The notes: generated by a model from the sequence alone, not told the origin. A DNA stretch of 58,022 nt from Neptunomonas sp. (GCF_016744175.1 NZ_JADGEV010000026.1:1-58022), one strand, 5' to 3'; counted from the first letter of the stretch, positions 16,928-25,981 are shown. Numbers and translations: made by a program.

Positions 16928-18373
16928 ATGAATTTTTTAACATATAGAGCGCAAAATATTTTTTCGAGTTTCAGGCTATCCTGTGGCTTTATACTACTTG
17001 TTTTTTTGGTTTGTTCGTCTGCAATTGCAAGTACTAAACCTGTTGGAACAATTTCTTTTGTTATTGGAAAAGCCTATGTGGAAAATACTACGCATAGAGT
17101 GCTTCAGACTAAAGCTGTTGTGGGTGGTGATATCTTTGAGGGTGATAGAATAGAGACAGAGACAAGTGGCCATGTACACATCCGCTTTGCTGACGGGGGG
17201 TTAGTCAGTGTCCGCCCGCGAAGCGTTCTTGAGGTCAAGTCATATCAATATGATGCTTCTGTTCCTTCTAATTCTATTATCAAGTTTGATTTGGTTGAAG
17301 GTGTAGTGCGATCAATTTCTGGTACCGGAGCAAAAGCGGCGCGTGATAAATTTAGGCTAAATACGCCTATTGCTGCGATTGGTGTAAGAGGGACAGACTT
17401 CATCGTCAAAGCAAGCTTGTTAAAAATGCAGGCTGTCGTTAACGAAGGCGCTATCGTTGTTGCTCCCTTTTCTTTTAGTTGCTCCAGTGAAAGTTTAGGG
17501 CCTTGCTCGTCCAATGCTGTCGAGCTCGATGATGTGTCTCAGTTTTTAGTAGAGCTATCTTCATTGTCTGATAAGCCTCGTCTTGTTCCTTTATCTGAGC
17601 GTCTAGATCCGGAGTTGATAAAAGAGCCTACGGATAATACCAAAGGCACAAATGCTGAAAAGACGAGTGCTACAGGCAGTAATTCTGATGAACAAACATC
17701 TGAGGAGTCTTCATCAAGTGAAGATTTAAATCAAGGCAAAGAAACTGTTGGTTATGTGGCTCCTGTTGATGAGACAAAGCGCTCAGTCGACCGTTTAGAT
17801 GCAATTATTAAAGAAGATCCTTCTCTTGGTATTTCGAACTATGTTCCTGAAGAGCACGTCGGTTTAGAGGTTTTAGCCAAGCGTCAATTGGTTTGGGGAC
17901 GGTGGGGAAACGCAATAAAGGATACGGATAGAATTGTCGCTGCACGCGAAGATCTGCTTGACGGACGTAGTGTGGCGGTCGGTAATCAAGAGTATGTGCT
18001 GTATCGGGCTGATCAAGACTTATCAGTAGTTGATATGGGTTTGAAAAACGTTGAGTTTGGTTTGGTTGATGCTCAAGCGACACTGACTTCAAGTCACTCT
18101 GTGGAACTGATGGAAGTAAAAGAAGGGCGGTTAAGTATTAATTTTGCAAAAGGTACTTTTGAGACGGGGTTAAAACTTGACCATTATCTGACTTCTGAAA
18201 TGGAGGTTGAGTTCGCTGGAACGATTGATGAAAAGGGTTATTTCAATAGCCGAGATGAATCTTCATCCCTTCTTGGCGCAACAACTCTCGATGGCAAAGA
18301 AGCGAGTTACCTTTTCCAACAAGCTACTGACTTTGGTCGTGTAGACGGTATTACTTACTGGAACGATAAGTAA
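16928..18373 (+). CDS. Secreted FecR-domain protein
   Basis: A 481-aa periplasmic protein with an N-terminal signal sequence (hydrophobic LSCGFILLVFLVCSSAIAS, cleavage near residue 35). Residues about 40-170 form a FecR domain: GDIFEGDRIETETSGHVHIRF, GGLVSVRPRSVLEV, then NTPIAAIGVRGTDFIV, the typical close of the fold. A Ser/Glu-rich linker lies at about 230-275. The C-terminal 200 residues are a second beta-rich domain (AKRQLVWGRWG, LSINFAKGTFETGL) that I do not recognise. It is unlike FecR of iron signalling, which has an anti-sigma segment; none is seen here. It is followed 10 bases later by the CHASE2 cyclase, a pairing known in many proteobacteria. A CRP-like site lies upstream. Confidence 0.85.
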   Translation: MNFLTYRAQNIFSSFRLSCGFILLVFLVCSSAIASTKPVGTISFVIGKAYVENTTHRVLQTKAVVGGDIFEGDRIETETSGHVHIRFADGGLVSVRPRSVLEVKSYQYDASVPSNSIIKFDLVEGVVRSISGTGAKAARDKFRLNTPIAAIGVRGTDFIVKASLLKMQAVVNEGAIVVAPFSFSCSSESLGPCSSNAVELDDVSQFLVELSSLSDKPRLVPLSERLDPELIKEPTDNTKGTNAEKTSATGSNSDEQTSEESSSSEDLNQGKETVGYVAPVDETKRSVDRLDAIIKEDPSLGISNYVPEEHVGLEVLAKRQLVWGRWGNAIKDTDRIVAAREDLLDGRSVAVGNQEYVLYRADQDLSVVDMGLKNVEFGLVDAQATLTSSHSVELMEVKEGRLSINFAKGTFETGLKLDHYLTSEMEVEFAGTIDEKGYFNSRDESSSLLGATTLDGKEASYLFQQATDFGRVDGITYWNDK

Positions 18374-18383
18374 GGTATTACCG

Positions 18384-20393
18384 ATGAAGACTCTAAACAA
18401 TACAAGTAGCACTAAAAAAATGCCTTTCAAAGCTGATAACTCAGTAGTTTTTGGTGTGCATTACTCCATTATGAAGCTGCTTGCATTTGTAATCGCTGGT
18501 TTATTTACACTGCTTTTTTGCATTGCTTTTAGTGATTTCAAATATGTAGTCGAAGAAAAATTTGGTGCGCTGAGTTGGGTTTACTCTCCTTCTGAAGAGC
18601 TTGAAGAACGAATTACAATTGTTGCCATCGATGAACGCAGTCTTGAACAAGTTGGGCCGTGGCCATGGTCTAGGGGAACTCTGGCGCAGTTGTCCCAAAA
18701 ACTAAAGGGTGCTGGGGCTGATTTGCATTTATACGACATGGTCTTTCCTGAAGAGCGGGAAGGGGATGACAAGCTAGTAGACGCGTTGCAGAACTCTCCA
18801 AGTGTGTTAGCCCAAATTCCTGTGTTAGGTGCTGGTGACTCTTTATCTGTAGGGAAGCTATCAGGTGCGATTGCGAGCATGCGTTGTCATTCTGCTTTAC
18901 CTGCAACGAATAACTATTTAGCCAATAACGCTAATTATGCAAGTATTCCTCAAGGTCATATCACTCCTATTGTGGATAGTGACGGTATGATTCGTAAGCA
19001 ACCCCCTCTTATTTGTGTGCAAGATCATGTTTTGCCATCACTCGCTCTGCAAGCGTTGCTACAGGGGATGCGTTTGTCTGCTGGTGATAACCAGCTGAAG
19101 ATTACTGAAGGTGATGGTTTATTTGCTCCTGCATTTACTATTAAACCCAGTGATTATCCCGGCATAAAAGTACCGATAGATGAGCAGGGAAATCTTAGAG
19201 TTCCTTACTATCAAAGTGCAAGAGTGTTTCAGGTTGTTTCAGCAGTCGATGTGCTGCGAGACAATGTAGATCCGAATGTGCTCGAGGGTAAGTGGGCTTT
19301 GGTTGGCGCTACCGCTTTTGGCTTAGGTGATGTTGTTCCAACTCCTCATAGTGGGGCTGCTCCAGGAGTAGAAGTGCAGGCTAGAATTTTGTCAGGGTTA
19401 TTAGATGATAAAATTCCGTATCAGCCTGCTAATGCGCGTTTGATATGGAATATTGAATGCTTGCTATTCATACTTATTCTATTGGTTGTATCAAGGAGAA
19501 ATGCTCGTTTTTCTTCAATAGGGCTTCCCTTAAGTGCTATTGTTTTACCTGTAATAGCGCTAGGTATACATGCTCAGTTGTTAAGTTCTAATATCTGGCT
19601 TGGATGGTTTGCCCCAGCGTTGTTTGGCTTTCTCTCTGCTTCTTTACTTGCTTTGCTGGAACACGGATGTGTACGTGTAGAACGAAAAAGAGTGTTTAAT
19701 AATTTGAGCAGCTATATACCAAGTGGTGTAGCTAGTGAAATTGCATTTAATTTACCTAGCGGTGCTATTGAAGCTCAGAGAAAAGAGTTGATTCTTTTGT
19801 GTGCTGATTTAAGAAATTTTTCTGCGTATGAAGAGTCTAGACCGCCGGAAGAGGCTGCTGCGCTTTTGCATTGTTTCTTTGTTCATACGTGTGAAATTGT
19901 TGAGAGTTTCGGTGGGCAAATAGAAGAGTTGAAAGGAGACTCTGTATTGGCCAGCTGGTCGGTGGATGAAAAGGGCAACGCGACTAGTAAAGCGCTAAGT
20001 GCATCTCATAAACTCCAAGAAATGATTGATACAGTAATACCCTCGCGGCCTCCTGCTGGTTTGGAGCCTATAGCCTTGGGGATTTCTATTGAGAGAGGCC
20101 CCGCATTGGTCGGCTCTATTGGCCCTGCTCACTGTAGAACCCATACGCTATTGGGAGATACGGTGACTATTACTTTAAGAATTCAGGAGATGACTCAAGA
20201 GTTAGCTCAACCTATTCTGATAGGTGAGTGTGCTGCTCGGGACTTGGCTGGTGATATGCTTGAATCTCAGGGGTCTTATTTGTTGGATGGGCTTCAAACT
20301 CCGCATATTTTGTTTGCTCCTGCTTACCAGGAGCCTTCTCAGAATACTGAGCAAGGTAGCCACTTGAGAATCATCTCTGGTGGGAAACGGTAA
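18384..20393 (+). CDS. CHASE2-domain class III nucleotide cyclase with altered catalytic residues
   Basis: A 669-aa membrane protein. One transmembrane segment is near residue 35 and an extracytoplasmic CHASE2 sensor spans about 60-330 (ITIVAIDERSLEQVGPWPWSR, ALVGATAFGLGD). Three membrane segments lie about 350-430, and a class III cyclase domain about 460-640. Both metal-binding Asp residues are kept (LLCADLRNFS and ELKGDSVLASW). The base-selecting Lys of adenylate cyclases (DKYIGD) is Glu here (EELKGD). The transition-state Asn in GDTVNxAxR is Thr (GDTVTITLR), though the Arg remains. It may make another nucleotide, act weakly or serve as a sensor only. It is co-transcribed with the FecR gene. 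Confidence 0.82.
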   Translation: MKTLNNTSSTKKMPFKADNSVVFGVHYSIMKLLAFVIAGLFTLLFCIAFSDFKYVVEEKFGALSWVYSPSEELEERITIVAIDERSLEQVGPWPWSRGTLAQLSQKLKGAGADLHLYDMVFPEEREGDDKLVDALQNSPSVLAQIPVLGAGDSLSVGKLSGAIASMRCHSALPATNNYLANNANYASIPQGHITPIVDSDGMIRKQPPLICVQDHVLPSLALQALLQGMRLSAGDNQLKITEGDGLFAPAFTIKPSDYPGIKVPIDEQGNLRVPYYQSARVFQVVSAVDVLRDNVDPNVLEGKWALVGATAFGLGDVVPTPHSGAAPGVEVQARILSGLLDDKIPYQPANARLIWNIECLLFILILLVVSRRNARFSSIGLPLSAIVLPVIALGIHAQLLSSNIWLGWFAPALFGFLSASLLALLEHGCVRVERKRVFNNLSSYIPSGVASEIAFNLPSGAIEAQRKELILLCADLRNFSAYEESRPPEEAAALLHCFFVHTCEIVESFGGQIEELKGDSVLASWSVDEKGNATSKALSASHKLQEMIDTVIPSRPPAGLEPIALGISIERGPALVGSIGPAHCRTHTLLGDTVTITLRIQEMTQELAQPILIGECAARDLAGDMLESQGSYLLDGLQTPHILFAPAYQEPSQNTEQGSHLRIISGGKR

Positions 20394-20759
20394 ATATAGT
20401 GAAAGCAAAGTGGCTTGCGCCTAAAGATGGCTCTCTTTATGCTTTCTGCTAATCCAGTTGTTTTACGTACATTTTATTTATCCCACGCGTGATTCTTCAA
20501 TCTTAATATTCTGCTATTCTTCTTCCTAGTATATTTATCTACTTAAATGAATAATTTCGATACTCGTAGTATGGCAATAAAAAGACTCGAATTACGGTTA
20601 GTGGTATTCTTCTGTTGAGTAAAAAGGAAGTAAACATCGACTTTTAAGAGTAGTTGATGGGATGTGTTCAAAGCACGTGTTATTTGATTTTGTTAATTGA
20701 AGATATATTTTTTGTAAGAAAGGATTTTTAGGGTTGTACTTATTAATATTTATTTTCTA
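20394..20759 (+). other. Intergenic region upstream of the TPR/beta-barrel gene
   Basis: This A/T-rich 366-base stretch holds no gene, repeat or terminator that I can support. Short open frames are under 25 codons without ribosome binding sites. It should contain the promoter of the gene at 20760, which has only one possible ATG because a TAA lies shortly upstream in frame. Confidence 0.4.
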
Positions 20760-22067
20760 ATGGCTCGTTTTCTTTGCCCATCACTCTTATTCCTTGTTCT
20801 GGTTTTTGCAACAGTGCAACCAGCGATGGCTGAGTGTAAAAATCTTCCTCAGATTGGCGCAGGCTTGGATCATGATGAGTGGGAATCGCTACATGTGCGT
20901 TTAAACTCCCAAGTAACTCAGTGTCTACAAGATCCTCAGTTCTTTTCTTTGTATGGCGCTGCATTATTAAACACAGGTAGGGTGCAGCAGGCTGTAGATG
21001 CCTTAGAAAGAGCTTTGTTACTTGCCCCCGAGAATGGTGGGGCAATGTTGGATTATGCAACGGCCTTATATCGCTCGGGTGAGCTTCTAACCGCCCTGCG
21101 TGTGAATAGGCAGTTATTATCAAGACAAGACCTGCCTGAGCATTTGCGCCCATTATTAGAAAAAAGGCAAACTTATTGGGATGGATTACAAACTCGCTGG
21201 AGTGGTCGTGTGACATTTCTGGGTGGCCACAGTGATAACTTAAATACGTCATCAGATATAAAAGACTTAATTCTAACGATTGATGGTCAGGATGTTTTAG
21301 TTGGAATTGATGATAGATATAGACCCGTTTCAGGTATGTATTCGTATGGTCGTGTCTTGGTAAAACGAACGACAAAACTCGAAGATCAAAAAAACACTTT
21401 ATCTGTAGCCGTTCAGGGGCGATTTAGTGAGCTTTCAGAAGCTGACACTGATGAGATTAGACTAGAATATAGTGAAGAGTATGATCGGAAAAATAGAGAA
21501 GACTCTTGGAGTGTATCAACGAGTTACTACAGATATGGTGATTCAGAAGAGTACTACAACGCCCAAGGTGTATTAACAACAAGTTGGGGTCGAGGTAGTT
21601 GTTCTCCCTATGCGGAAGGGGAGTTAAAGAGCCTTTATTTTCCTGAGCTAGAGCAGTTGAATGATGTTTCCTTAATAGGTAGAGGTGGTATTAGATGCGG
21701 TTTTGGACGCCATAAGTATGATATAGGCATGGCTTACACAACCAGTAAAGAATTAGGCACCAGACCTGGAGGGAGGAGAGATACAGTTGCCCTTGATTTA
21801 AGGTGGCAGGCGCTTTTAGGTTCAGGTTTGGTTCTATCAAACTTCTCATATAGTGATTCATCGGATCAACGAGGTTACAGTCCTTTGCTTGAATCGGGGG
21901 CTGTTCGCGAGCTAAAAAATACCAATCTATCCATTCAATATATTTATCCAATAATGAATCAGTTATCTTTTCATGCGGGTTATAGGTTACAGATACAGAA
22001 AAGTAACTTGGCCTTATTCTCGACAAGTTCTAAAAGCGTTGATATTGGTATCAGCTACGGATTCTAG
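20760..22067 (+). CDS. Outer-membrane protein: signal peptide, TPR domain and C-terminal beta barrel
   Basis: A 435-aa protein with a clear signal peptide (FLCPSLLFLVLVFATVQPAMA, cleavage near residue 24). Residues about 55-135 have tetratricopeptide repeats (SLYGAALLNTGRVQQAVDAL, DYATALYRSGELLTALRVN). From about 150 to the end there are alternating amphipathic strands ending in VDIGISYGF; a terminal Phe is the beta-barrel assembly signal. The plan resembles Slam-like or PgaA-like TPR-plus-porin proteins that pass lipoproteins or polysaccharide across the outer membrane. It lies downstream of the FecR and CHASE2 genes, and similar trios occur elsewhere. The transported substrate is not evident; polysaccharide or surface protein are the contextual guesses. 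It converges on the GGDEF/EAL gene. Confidence 0.78.
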   Translation: MARFLCPSLLFLVLVFATVQPAMAECKNLPQIGAGLDHDEWESLHVRLNSQVTQCLQDPQFFSLYGAALLNTGRVQQAVDALERALLLAPENGGAMLDYATALYRSGELLTALRVNRQLLSRQDLPEHLRPLLEKRQTYWDGLQTRWSGRVTFLGGHSDNLNTSSDIKDLILTIDGQDVLVGIDDRYRPVSGMYSYGRVLVKRTTKLEDQKNTLSVAVQGRFSELSEADTDEIRLEYSEEYDRKNREDSWSVSTSYYRYGDSEEYYNAQGVLTTSWGRGSCSPYAEGELKSLYFPELEQLNDVSLIGRGGIRCGFGRHKYDIGMAYTTSKELGTRPGGRRDTVALDLRWQALLGSGLVLSNFSYSDSSDQRGYSPLLESGAVRELKNTNLSIQYIYPIMNQLSFHAGYRLQIQKSNLALFSTSSKSVDIGISYGF

Positions 22068-22068
22068 C

Positions 22069-24309
22069 TTACTCGACTCCTAAAAGAAGATCTTGCTCAA
22101 ATAAAAGCTCAAGTTCATTACAAGGCATAGGCTTATAAAAGAAATAGCCTTGATATAAATTGCAGCCCATGCTTTTTAGTTCTATTAGTTGCTTCTCTGT
22201 TTCAACACCTTCAACAATACAGTCTATTGATAAAATTTCAGCCATCACTAACATTGCGGTAATAATGGCTTTGTTACGTTCTGACTTTTCAATATTGATA
22301 ACAAAAGAGCGATCAATTTTCAATTCATCAATATCGAAATCTTTTAGATAACTTAAGGATGAGTAACCCGTGCCAAAGTCATCAAGCGATATTTTGAAAC
22401 CGATTTTTTTAAGCTCTGATGTGATGCCAATAGATTTTTCAATTTTAGAAATGAAAATATCTTCGGTGATTTCTAATTTAACTTGCTGTGGCCTAATGCC
22501 ATAGAGACTTATTTTCTTCTTAAGCAGAGGAATCAAGTCATCGTCTTGTAGCTGGCTTGCAGATAGATTAACTGATAATAATAGGTTCGTGTCAGCATCG
22601 TGAAACGGTTTGAATTGCTCAAGAGCCTTGTTTAAAATTAAAGCGCTTAAGTCACCAATTAAACCAGTGTTCTCCGCTACAGTTATAAATTTTTGTGGAG
22701 AGACGTTGCCTAGTTCTTCATCTGTCCAGCGTGCGAGCGCTTCAAAACCTATAATGTGTTTTTTGTTAGTCCGTACTTGAGGCTGAAAATGGACATCAAT
22801 CTGTTGTTTTCGAATGGCCAAGCGTAAGCGATTTTCAATCTCAATGTTCTCAGAAATATCTTTGTGAAGTTTTGATGAAAAAACTTCATAGCGATTTTTA
22901 CCCTGTCTTTTGGCTTGGTACATAGCTATATCCGCATTGCGGATTAGGTCAGAAGCGGTTTGCGCATCCTCGCCATAAATACTCACCCCAATACTGGCTG
23001 TAACATTTAGCTCGCGCCCGTTAAGATTGAATGGGGCTTTTAGTAATTGAAGTTGTTTGTTACAAAAGTGAGATATTCCCTCAAAACTTTCTGAAACTTC
23101 GATCGCTATAATAAATTCGTCACCTCCCCAGCGTGCGACCGTATCTGAACCACGAATACTGTATTGGAGTCGCTTAGCAAAAGTAACTAAAAGTTGGTCA
23201 CCTATGTCATGGCCAAGGCTATCATTAATTCGTTTAAAGTCGTCTAGGTCAATGAACACAACGCAAAGGGTTCTTTTACTGTTATTTTTAATCAAGCGTT
23301 CCAAACGATCATTAAACAAGGTACGGTTTGCTAAAGATGTCAGAGAGTCGTAATAGGCGAGTGTATGAAGCTTTTCTCGAACGTGCTCTTGGGCAGTGAT
23401 TTCAGAAAACATGCCAATGCTATGAGTTATATGACCTTGGGCATCTTTTAATGAGCTGATTGAAAGCCATTCGAGAAATATGTCGCCATTTTTACGGCGA
23501 TTACGTATTTCACCTTGCCACATTCCTTCCTTTATCAGTGTTTTGTTCATGGCTTTATAGAAATCTTTGCCGTGATATCCCGATTTAAGAATAGAAGGCG
23601 ATTGACCTTTTACATCGCTCGTAGAATAGCCTGTAATTAATTCGAATGAGCGATTAACGTATTCAATTTCTTGGTTGGTGTTAACCACCATGACTCCAAC
23701 AGGAGTATTGTTAATAATCTGCTGTGCGATATGTGACTGTCGATAGCTTTCTTCTAACTGAGTAATATCGCGTCCCTGCATTAGATAACTGTCTTCGTCT
23801 CCTTGGCAAAGATTCCATTCAATAAGTATCTCAGAAGTGTTATTTAACTGCGGATACGACTGTTTTAGCTCTAGAGAGTGCTGGTTTTTTTTAGTTAATC
23901 CGGTTTCTAGCAAAGTTTTAGCTGTATTGGCTACAGCCTCCTCACCAATGGCATGTCGGATCTTTTCAAATCGTGGGTTGGTCAGTGTTAACTGATGCTT
24001 TTTATCTAGTTTCGAGATTGCTATAGGAAGGCTATCTAAGAGAGCTTTGAGTGCTGACCGCTCACTAATAGAAGACAATTCTTTCTTGCGGGCTGTGTTT
24101 AGCTGTATTAATGCACCAAATAGCATTAAGCCAAAAGCTAAGAGCAGCCCGAGTACTGCATCGTTTAGTGCATAGTACTCCAGCCCAAGTTTGCTATGGA
24201 AATAAGCATATACATGTTCAGCCGGCTCAATAGTAACAGTAAGCGACATAAATAATGTTGATACTAATATAACTAAAAATAAGCTCCTTCTTAAATTATA
24301 CAGTCCCAT
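22069..24309 (-). CDS. Membrane-bound PAS-GGDEF-EAL cyclic-di-GMP protein
   Basis: A 746-aa inner-membrane protein. Two membrane segments (about 10-30 and 50-75) are followed by two PAS-like regions (about 85-185 and 195-320; LITGYSTSDVKGQSP). GGDEF spans about 325-480 with intact RWGGDEF and an RxxD inhibitory site (RGSD, five residues before). EAL spans about 495-735 with intact FEALARW, NLSA, EITED, DDFGTGYSS, KIDRSF and EGVE motifs. Both synthesis and breakdown of cyclic di-GMP are thus possible; PAS input may choose. ATG 24309 has a GAGGTG site. A 15-bp palindrome AATGACATTGTCATT lies just before it, and an FNR-like site is at 24421. It probably affects exopolysaccharide, adhesion or motility. 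Confidence 0.92.
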   Translation of the reverse strand: MGLYNLRRSLFLVILVSTLFMSLTVTIEPAEHVYAYFHSKLGLEYYALNDAVLGLLLAFGLMLFGALIQLNTARKKELSSISERSALKALLDSLPIAISKLDKKHQLTLTNPRFEKIRHAIGEEAVANTAKTLLETGLTKKNQHSLELKQSYPQLNNTSEILIEWNLCQGDEDSYLMQGRDITQLEESYRQSHIAQQIINNTPVGVMVVNTNQEIEYVNRSFELITGYSTSDVKGQSPSILKSGYHGKDFYKAMNKTLIKEGMWQGEIRNRRKNGDIFLEWLSISSLKDAQGHITHSIGMFSEITAQEHVREKLHTLAYYDSLTSLANRTLFNDRLERLIKNNSKRTLCVVFIDLDDFKRINDSLGHDIGDQLLVTFAKRLQYSIRGSDTVARWGGDEFIIAIEVSESFEGISHFCNKQLQLLKAPFNLNGRELNVTASIGVSIYGEDAQTASDLIRNADIAMYQAKRQGKNRYEVFSSKLHKDISENIEIENRLRLAIRKQQIDVHFQPQVRTNKKHIIGFEALARWTDEELGNVSPQKFITVAENTGLIGDLSALILNKALEQFKPFHDADTNLLLSVNLSASQLQDDDLIPLLKKKISLYGIRPQQVKLEITEDIFISKIEKSIGITSELKKIGFKISLDDFGTGYSSLSYLKDFDIDELKIDRSFVINIEKSERNKAIITAMLVMAEILSIDCIVEGVETEKQLIELKSMGCNLYQGYFFYKPMPCNELELLFEQDLLLGVE

Positions 24310-24420
24310 ATGCACCTCAATGACATTGTCATTCTGTTTATGGGTAAGGAGTTGCAATAACCTCTCGTAAATACAGATTACCTAAATTAGTAAAATAGTT
24401 AAGATAAATGATAGTACTTA

Positions 24421-24434
24421 TTGATCCAGATCAT
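24421..24434. promoter_or_regulatory. FNR/Anr-like operator before the GGDEF/EAL gene
   Basis: TTGATCCAGATCAT matches the FNR/Anr consensus TTGAT-N4-ATCAA at nine of ten specific bases and lies about 112 bases before the GGDEF/EAL start. Oxygen-linked control is inferred from this site alone; no Fnr gene is in the window. Confidence 0.4.
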
Positions 24435-24474
24435 TATCGAAAAGTAGGATTTGAAGCATTGATTTTCGTCATTT

Positions 24475-24941
24475 TTTTGATGAGCTAAAGGTGCTCACAA
24501 TTCTAATCCGCATTTACATTTTTTGATTGATATATGTCTATCAACGGGTGCTAGGTGGTCTGAAGTTGAAGGTCTTAATTCGTCACTGGTAAAAAACAAC
24601 CAGGTAACTTTTGCGGATGCAAAAAATGGAAAGGCCAGAACGGTTCTATCTCAGAAGACCTAGCCAATAGACTGCACAAACATTGGAATGAGTATGGTCC
24701 GTTTACTGACGCTGTAGGTGCATTTAGACGAACTCTGGATAAAACAGGAGTAGAGCTTCCTGAAGGTCAGGCAATCCATGTATTAAGGCATAGCTTTGCG
24801 AGTCACTTTGTTATGAATGGCGGGAATATTGTTACGCTACAAAGGATTTTAGGACGTTCATCAGTTAAAACAACAATGCGATATGCACACTTGTGTCCTG
24901 ACTTTTTAAACGATGTTATTAAGTACAACCCTATGAATTGA
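24475..24941 (+). pseudogene. Inoviral-type tyrosine integrase remnant (C-terminal half)
   Basis: This stretch is clearly homologous to codons about 170-328 of the intact integrase at 53862-54848 (shared CAACGGGTGCTAG and ACTGGTAAAAAACAACCAGG). It lacks the N-terminal half, and one base is lost near 24645, after which the frame returns only downstream as HVLRHSFASHFVMN-like sequence. The catalytic His-x-x-Arg and Tyr codons can still be recognised. It ends at TGA 24941, nine bases before the yoeB stop region. It marks the left edge of the island and shows that a relative of the present inovirus was once integrated here and lost most of its genome. Confidence 0.88.
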
Positions 24942-24950
24942 GTCAGATGC

Positions 24951-25211
24951 TTATGTGCCGTAGTGGTAGCGTAACTGAGCGATCAGAATCGTATCATCCT
25001 GCTGTTTGTACACAATCCGATGTTCATCATTGATACGGCGAGACCAGTACCCTGATAAGCCATGCTTTAAAGGTTCTGGTTTACCAATGCCTTCATTTGG
25101 GGCTCTTTGAATATCTTTAATTAACAAGTTAATACGTTTTAGTATTTTCTTGTCGGTAGTTTGCCAATAGAGATATTGTTCCCAGGCTTGAGTAGAGAAC
25201 GTTAACTTCAT
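24951..25211 (-). CDS. yoeB: YoeB toxin (RelE superfamily mRNA interferase)
   Basis: An 86-aa toxin that, in this family, cleaves mRNA in the ribosomal A site. The sequence follows YoeB closely: FSTQAWEQYLYWQ, IQRAPNEGIGKPEPLK with the catalytic Glu, GYWSRRINDEHRIVY with the Arg, and the C-terminal RYHYG with His and Tyr. The length of 86 residues matches the family. It overlaps the upstream antitoxin gene by four bases. It sits between an integrase remnant and a tmRNA-end repeat, so it is probably cargo of a decayed element and may now stabilise the island. All catalytic residues are present, so it should be active. Confidence 0.95.
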   Translation of the reverse strand: MKLTFSTQAWEQYLYWQTTDKKILKRINLLIKDIQRAPNEGIGKPEPLKHGLSGYWSRRINDEHRIVYKQQDDTILIAQLRYHYGT

Positions 25212-25459
25212 TCAAGAAGTTCTCTTTCTGTTCCGCTGCCAGTCTCCAGTTCGGCAATAGACTCTAATAGGTTTCTAGCATTAGCTGGAGACCTGAGTAG
25301 ATATGTAGTCTCTTCCATTGCGTTATAGTCTTCTAAAGACATCATTATGACGGGAGCTTCATTTCTGCGAGTGATAATTATAGGCGCATGATCATTACAA
25401 ACATTTGCCATAGTGCTCGCTAAATTTGCTCTAGCTGCAGTGTAGCTTATAGCATCCAT
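25208..25459 (-). CDS. yefM: YefM antitoxin
   Basis: An 83-aa Phd/YefM antitoxin that neutralises YoeB and represses the operon. The N-terminal DNA-binding part reads MDAISYTAARANLASTM, followed by PIIITRRNEAPVIMMSLEDYNAMEET, and the C-terminal segment that wraps the toxin is acidic. It is the first gene of the pair, with the toxin overlapping by four bases, which is the usual order. Two TGTAC elements lie just upstream at 25475-25492 and match the known YefM operator layout. Assignment is very secure. Confidence 0.95.
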   Translation of the reverse strand: MDAISYTAARANLASTMANVCNDHAPIIITRRNEAPVIMMSLEDYNAMEETTYLLRSPANARNLLESIAELETGSGTERELLE

Positions 25460-25472
25460 ATTGAATTCCTTC

Positions 25473-25494
25473 TATGTACGTTAATCTGTACATT
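25473..25494. promoter_or_regulatory. YefM-type operator
   Basis: TGTACG at 25475-25480 and TGTACA at 25487-25492 are spaced 12 bases centre to centre, 15-30 bases before the yefM start. Two TGTACA-cored palindromes with 12-base spacing are the known E. coli YefM/YoeB operator arrangement, so autoregulation by the complex is likely. Confidence 0.65.
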
Positions 25495-25620
25495 TTAGCT
25501 TGCTGGCACATAACAATCAATTTAATAAGGTCACAAGTATCGGGATGCTTTCGTTTTGCTAGGTCTTTTGTTTCGAATGGAGAGGAATAGTTACGCTGCA
25601 ATTAAGCTAAGCCTGATAAG

Positions 25621-25710
25621 CGCTTTCGACACATGTAGTAATTCTTAAACGCCAGACATGAAAAAGGCCTGTAAAAACAGGCCCTTGTCATTGTATTTTG
25701 GTGGGGTGGC
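25621..25710 (-). repeat. Eroded copy of the tmRNA 3' end plus terminator (attachment site remnant)
   Basis: This copy matches the tmRNA end at 57897-58001 from TTCGACACATG through the GGCCTGT/ACAGGCC terminator hairpin to TGGTGG-GGTGGCG, with one base lost in the tmRNA portion. A tandem pair of CGACAC sequences found in the other copies is reduced to one here. It forms the left boundary of element A and the right boundary of the yefM-yoeB unit. Confidence 0.85.
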
Positions 25711-25981
25711 GTCTACTAAATAGTCGCCTCAACCCATTGTTTATAAACAAATATCGAAATAAAAATTAAAGACATACCCCCATAAATACCCCCGCATTGG
25801 CAGTGTGTACTGCGGAATATTTACGTGAATAACGAAAAAGATCGTAGGTGGTATGGTGTGTTTTTTCAATAAAGTGGTGCTTAGCTACCAATTAATAAAA
25901 TCGTTATCAGTTATATGCTTTTTTGAATCTTGAAATCATCGTACCCGTTTAAGTGACCGGCACCATATTTTTTCATTCACA
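25711..25981. other. Non-coding left end of element A with GGGGTA-type repeats
   Basis: No gene is visible. ATACCCCCATAAATACCCCC at 25776-25795 contains two close copies of TACCCCC. These correspond to the GGGGTA-like repeats next to the integrase at the other end of element A and are candidate integrase arm sites. Confidence 0.45.

Noticed and set aside
20743-21375. Minus-strand frame of 210 codons under the TPR/barrel gene
   Set aside because: The sense strand has signal peptide, TPR and barrel features; the antisense product is His/Pro-rich and unfamiliar.
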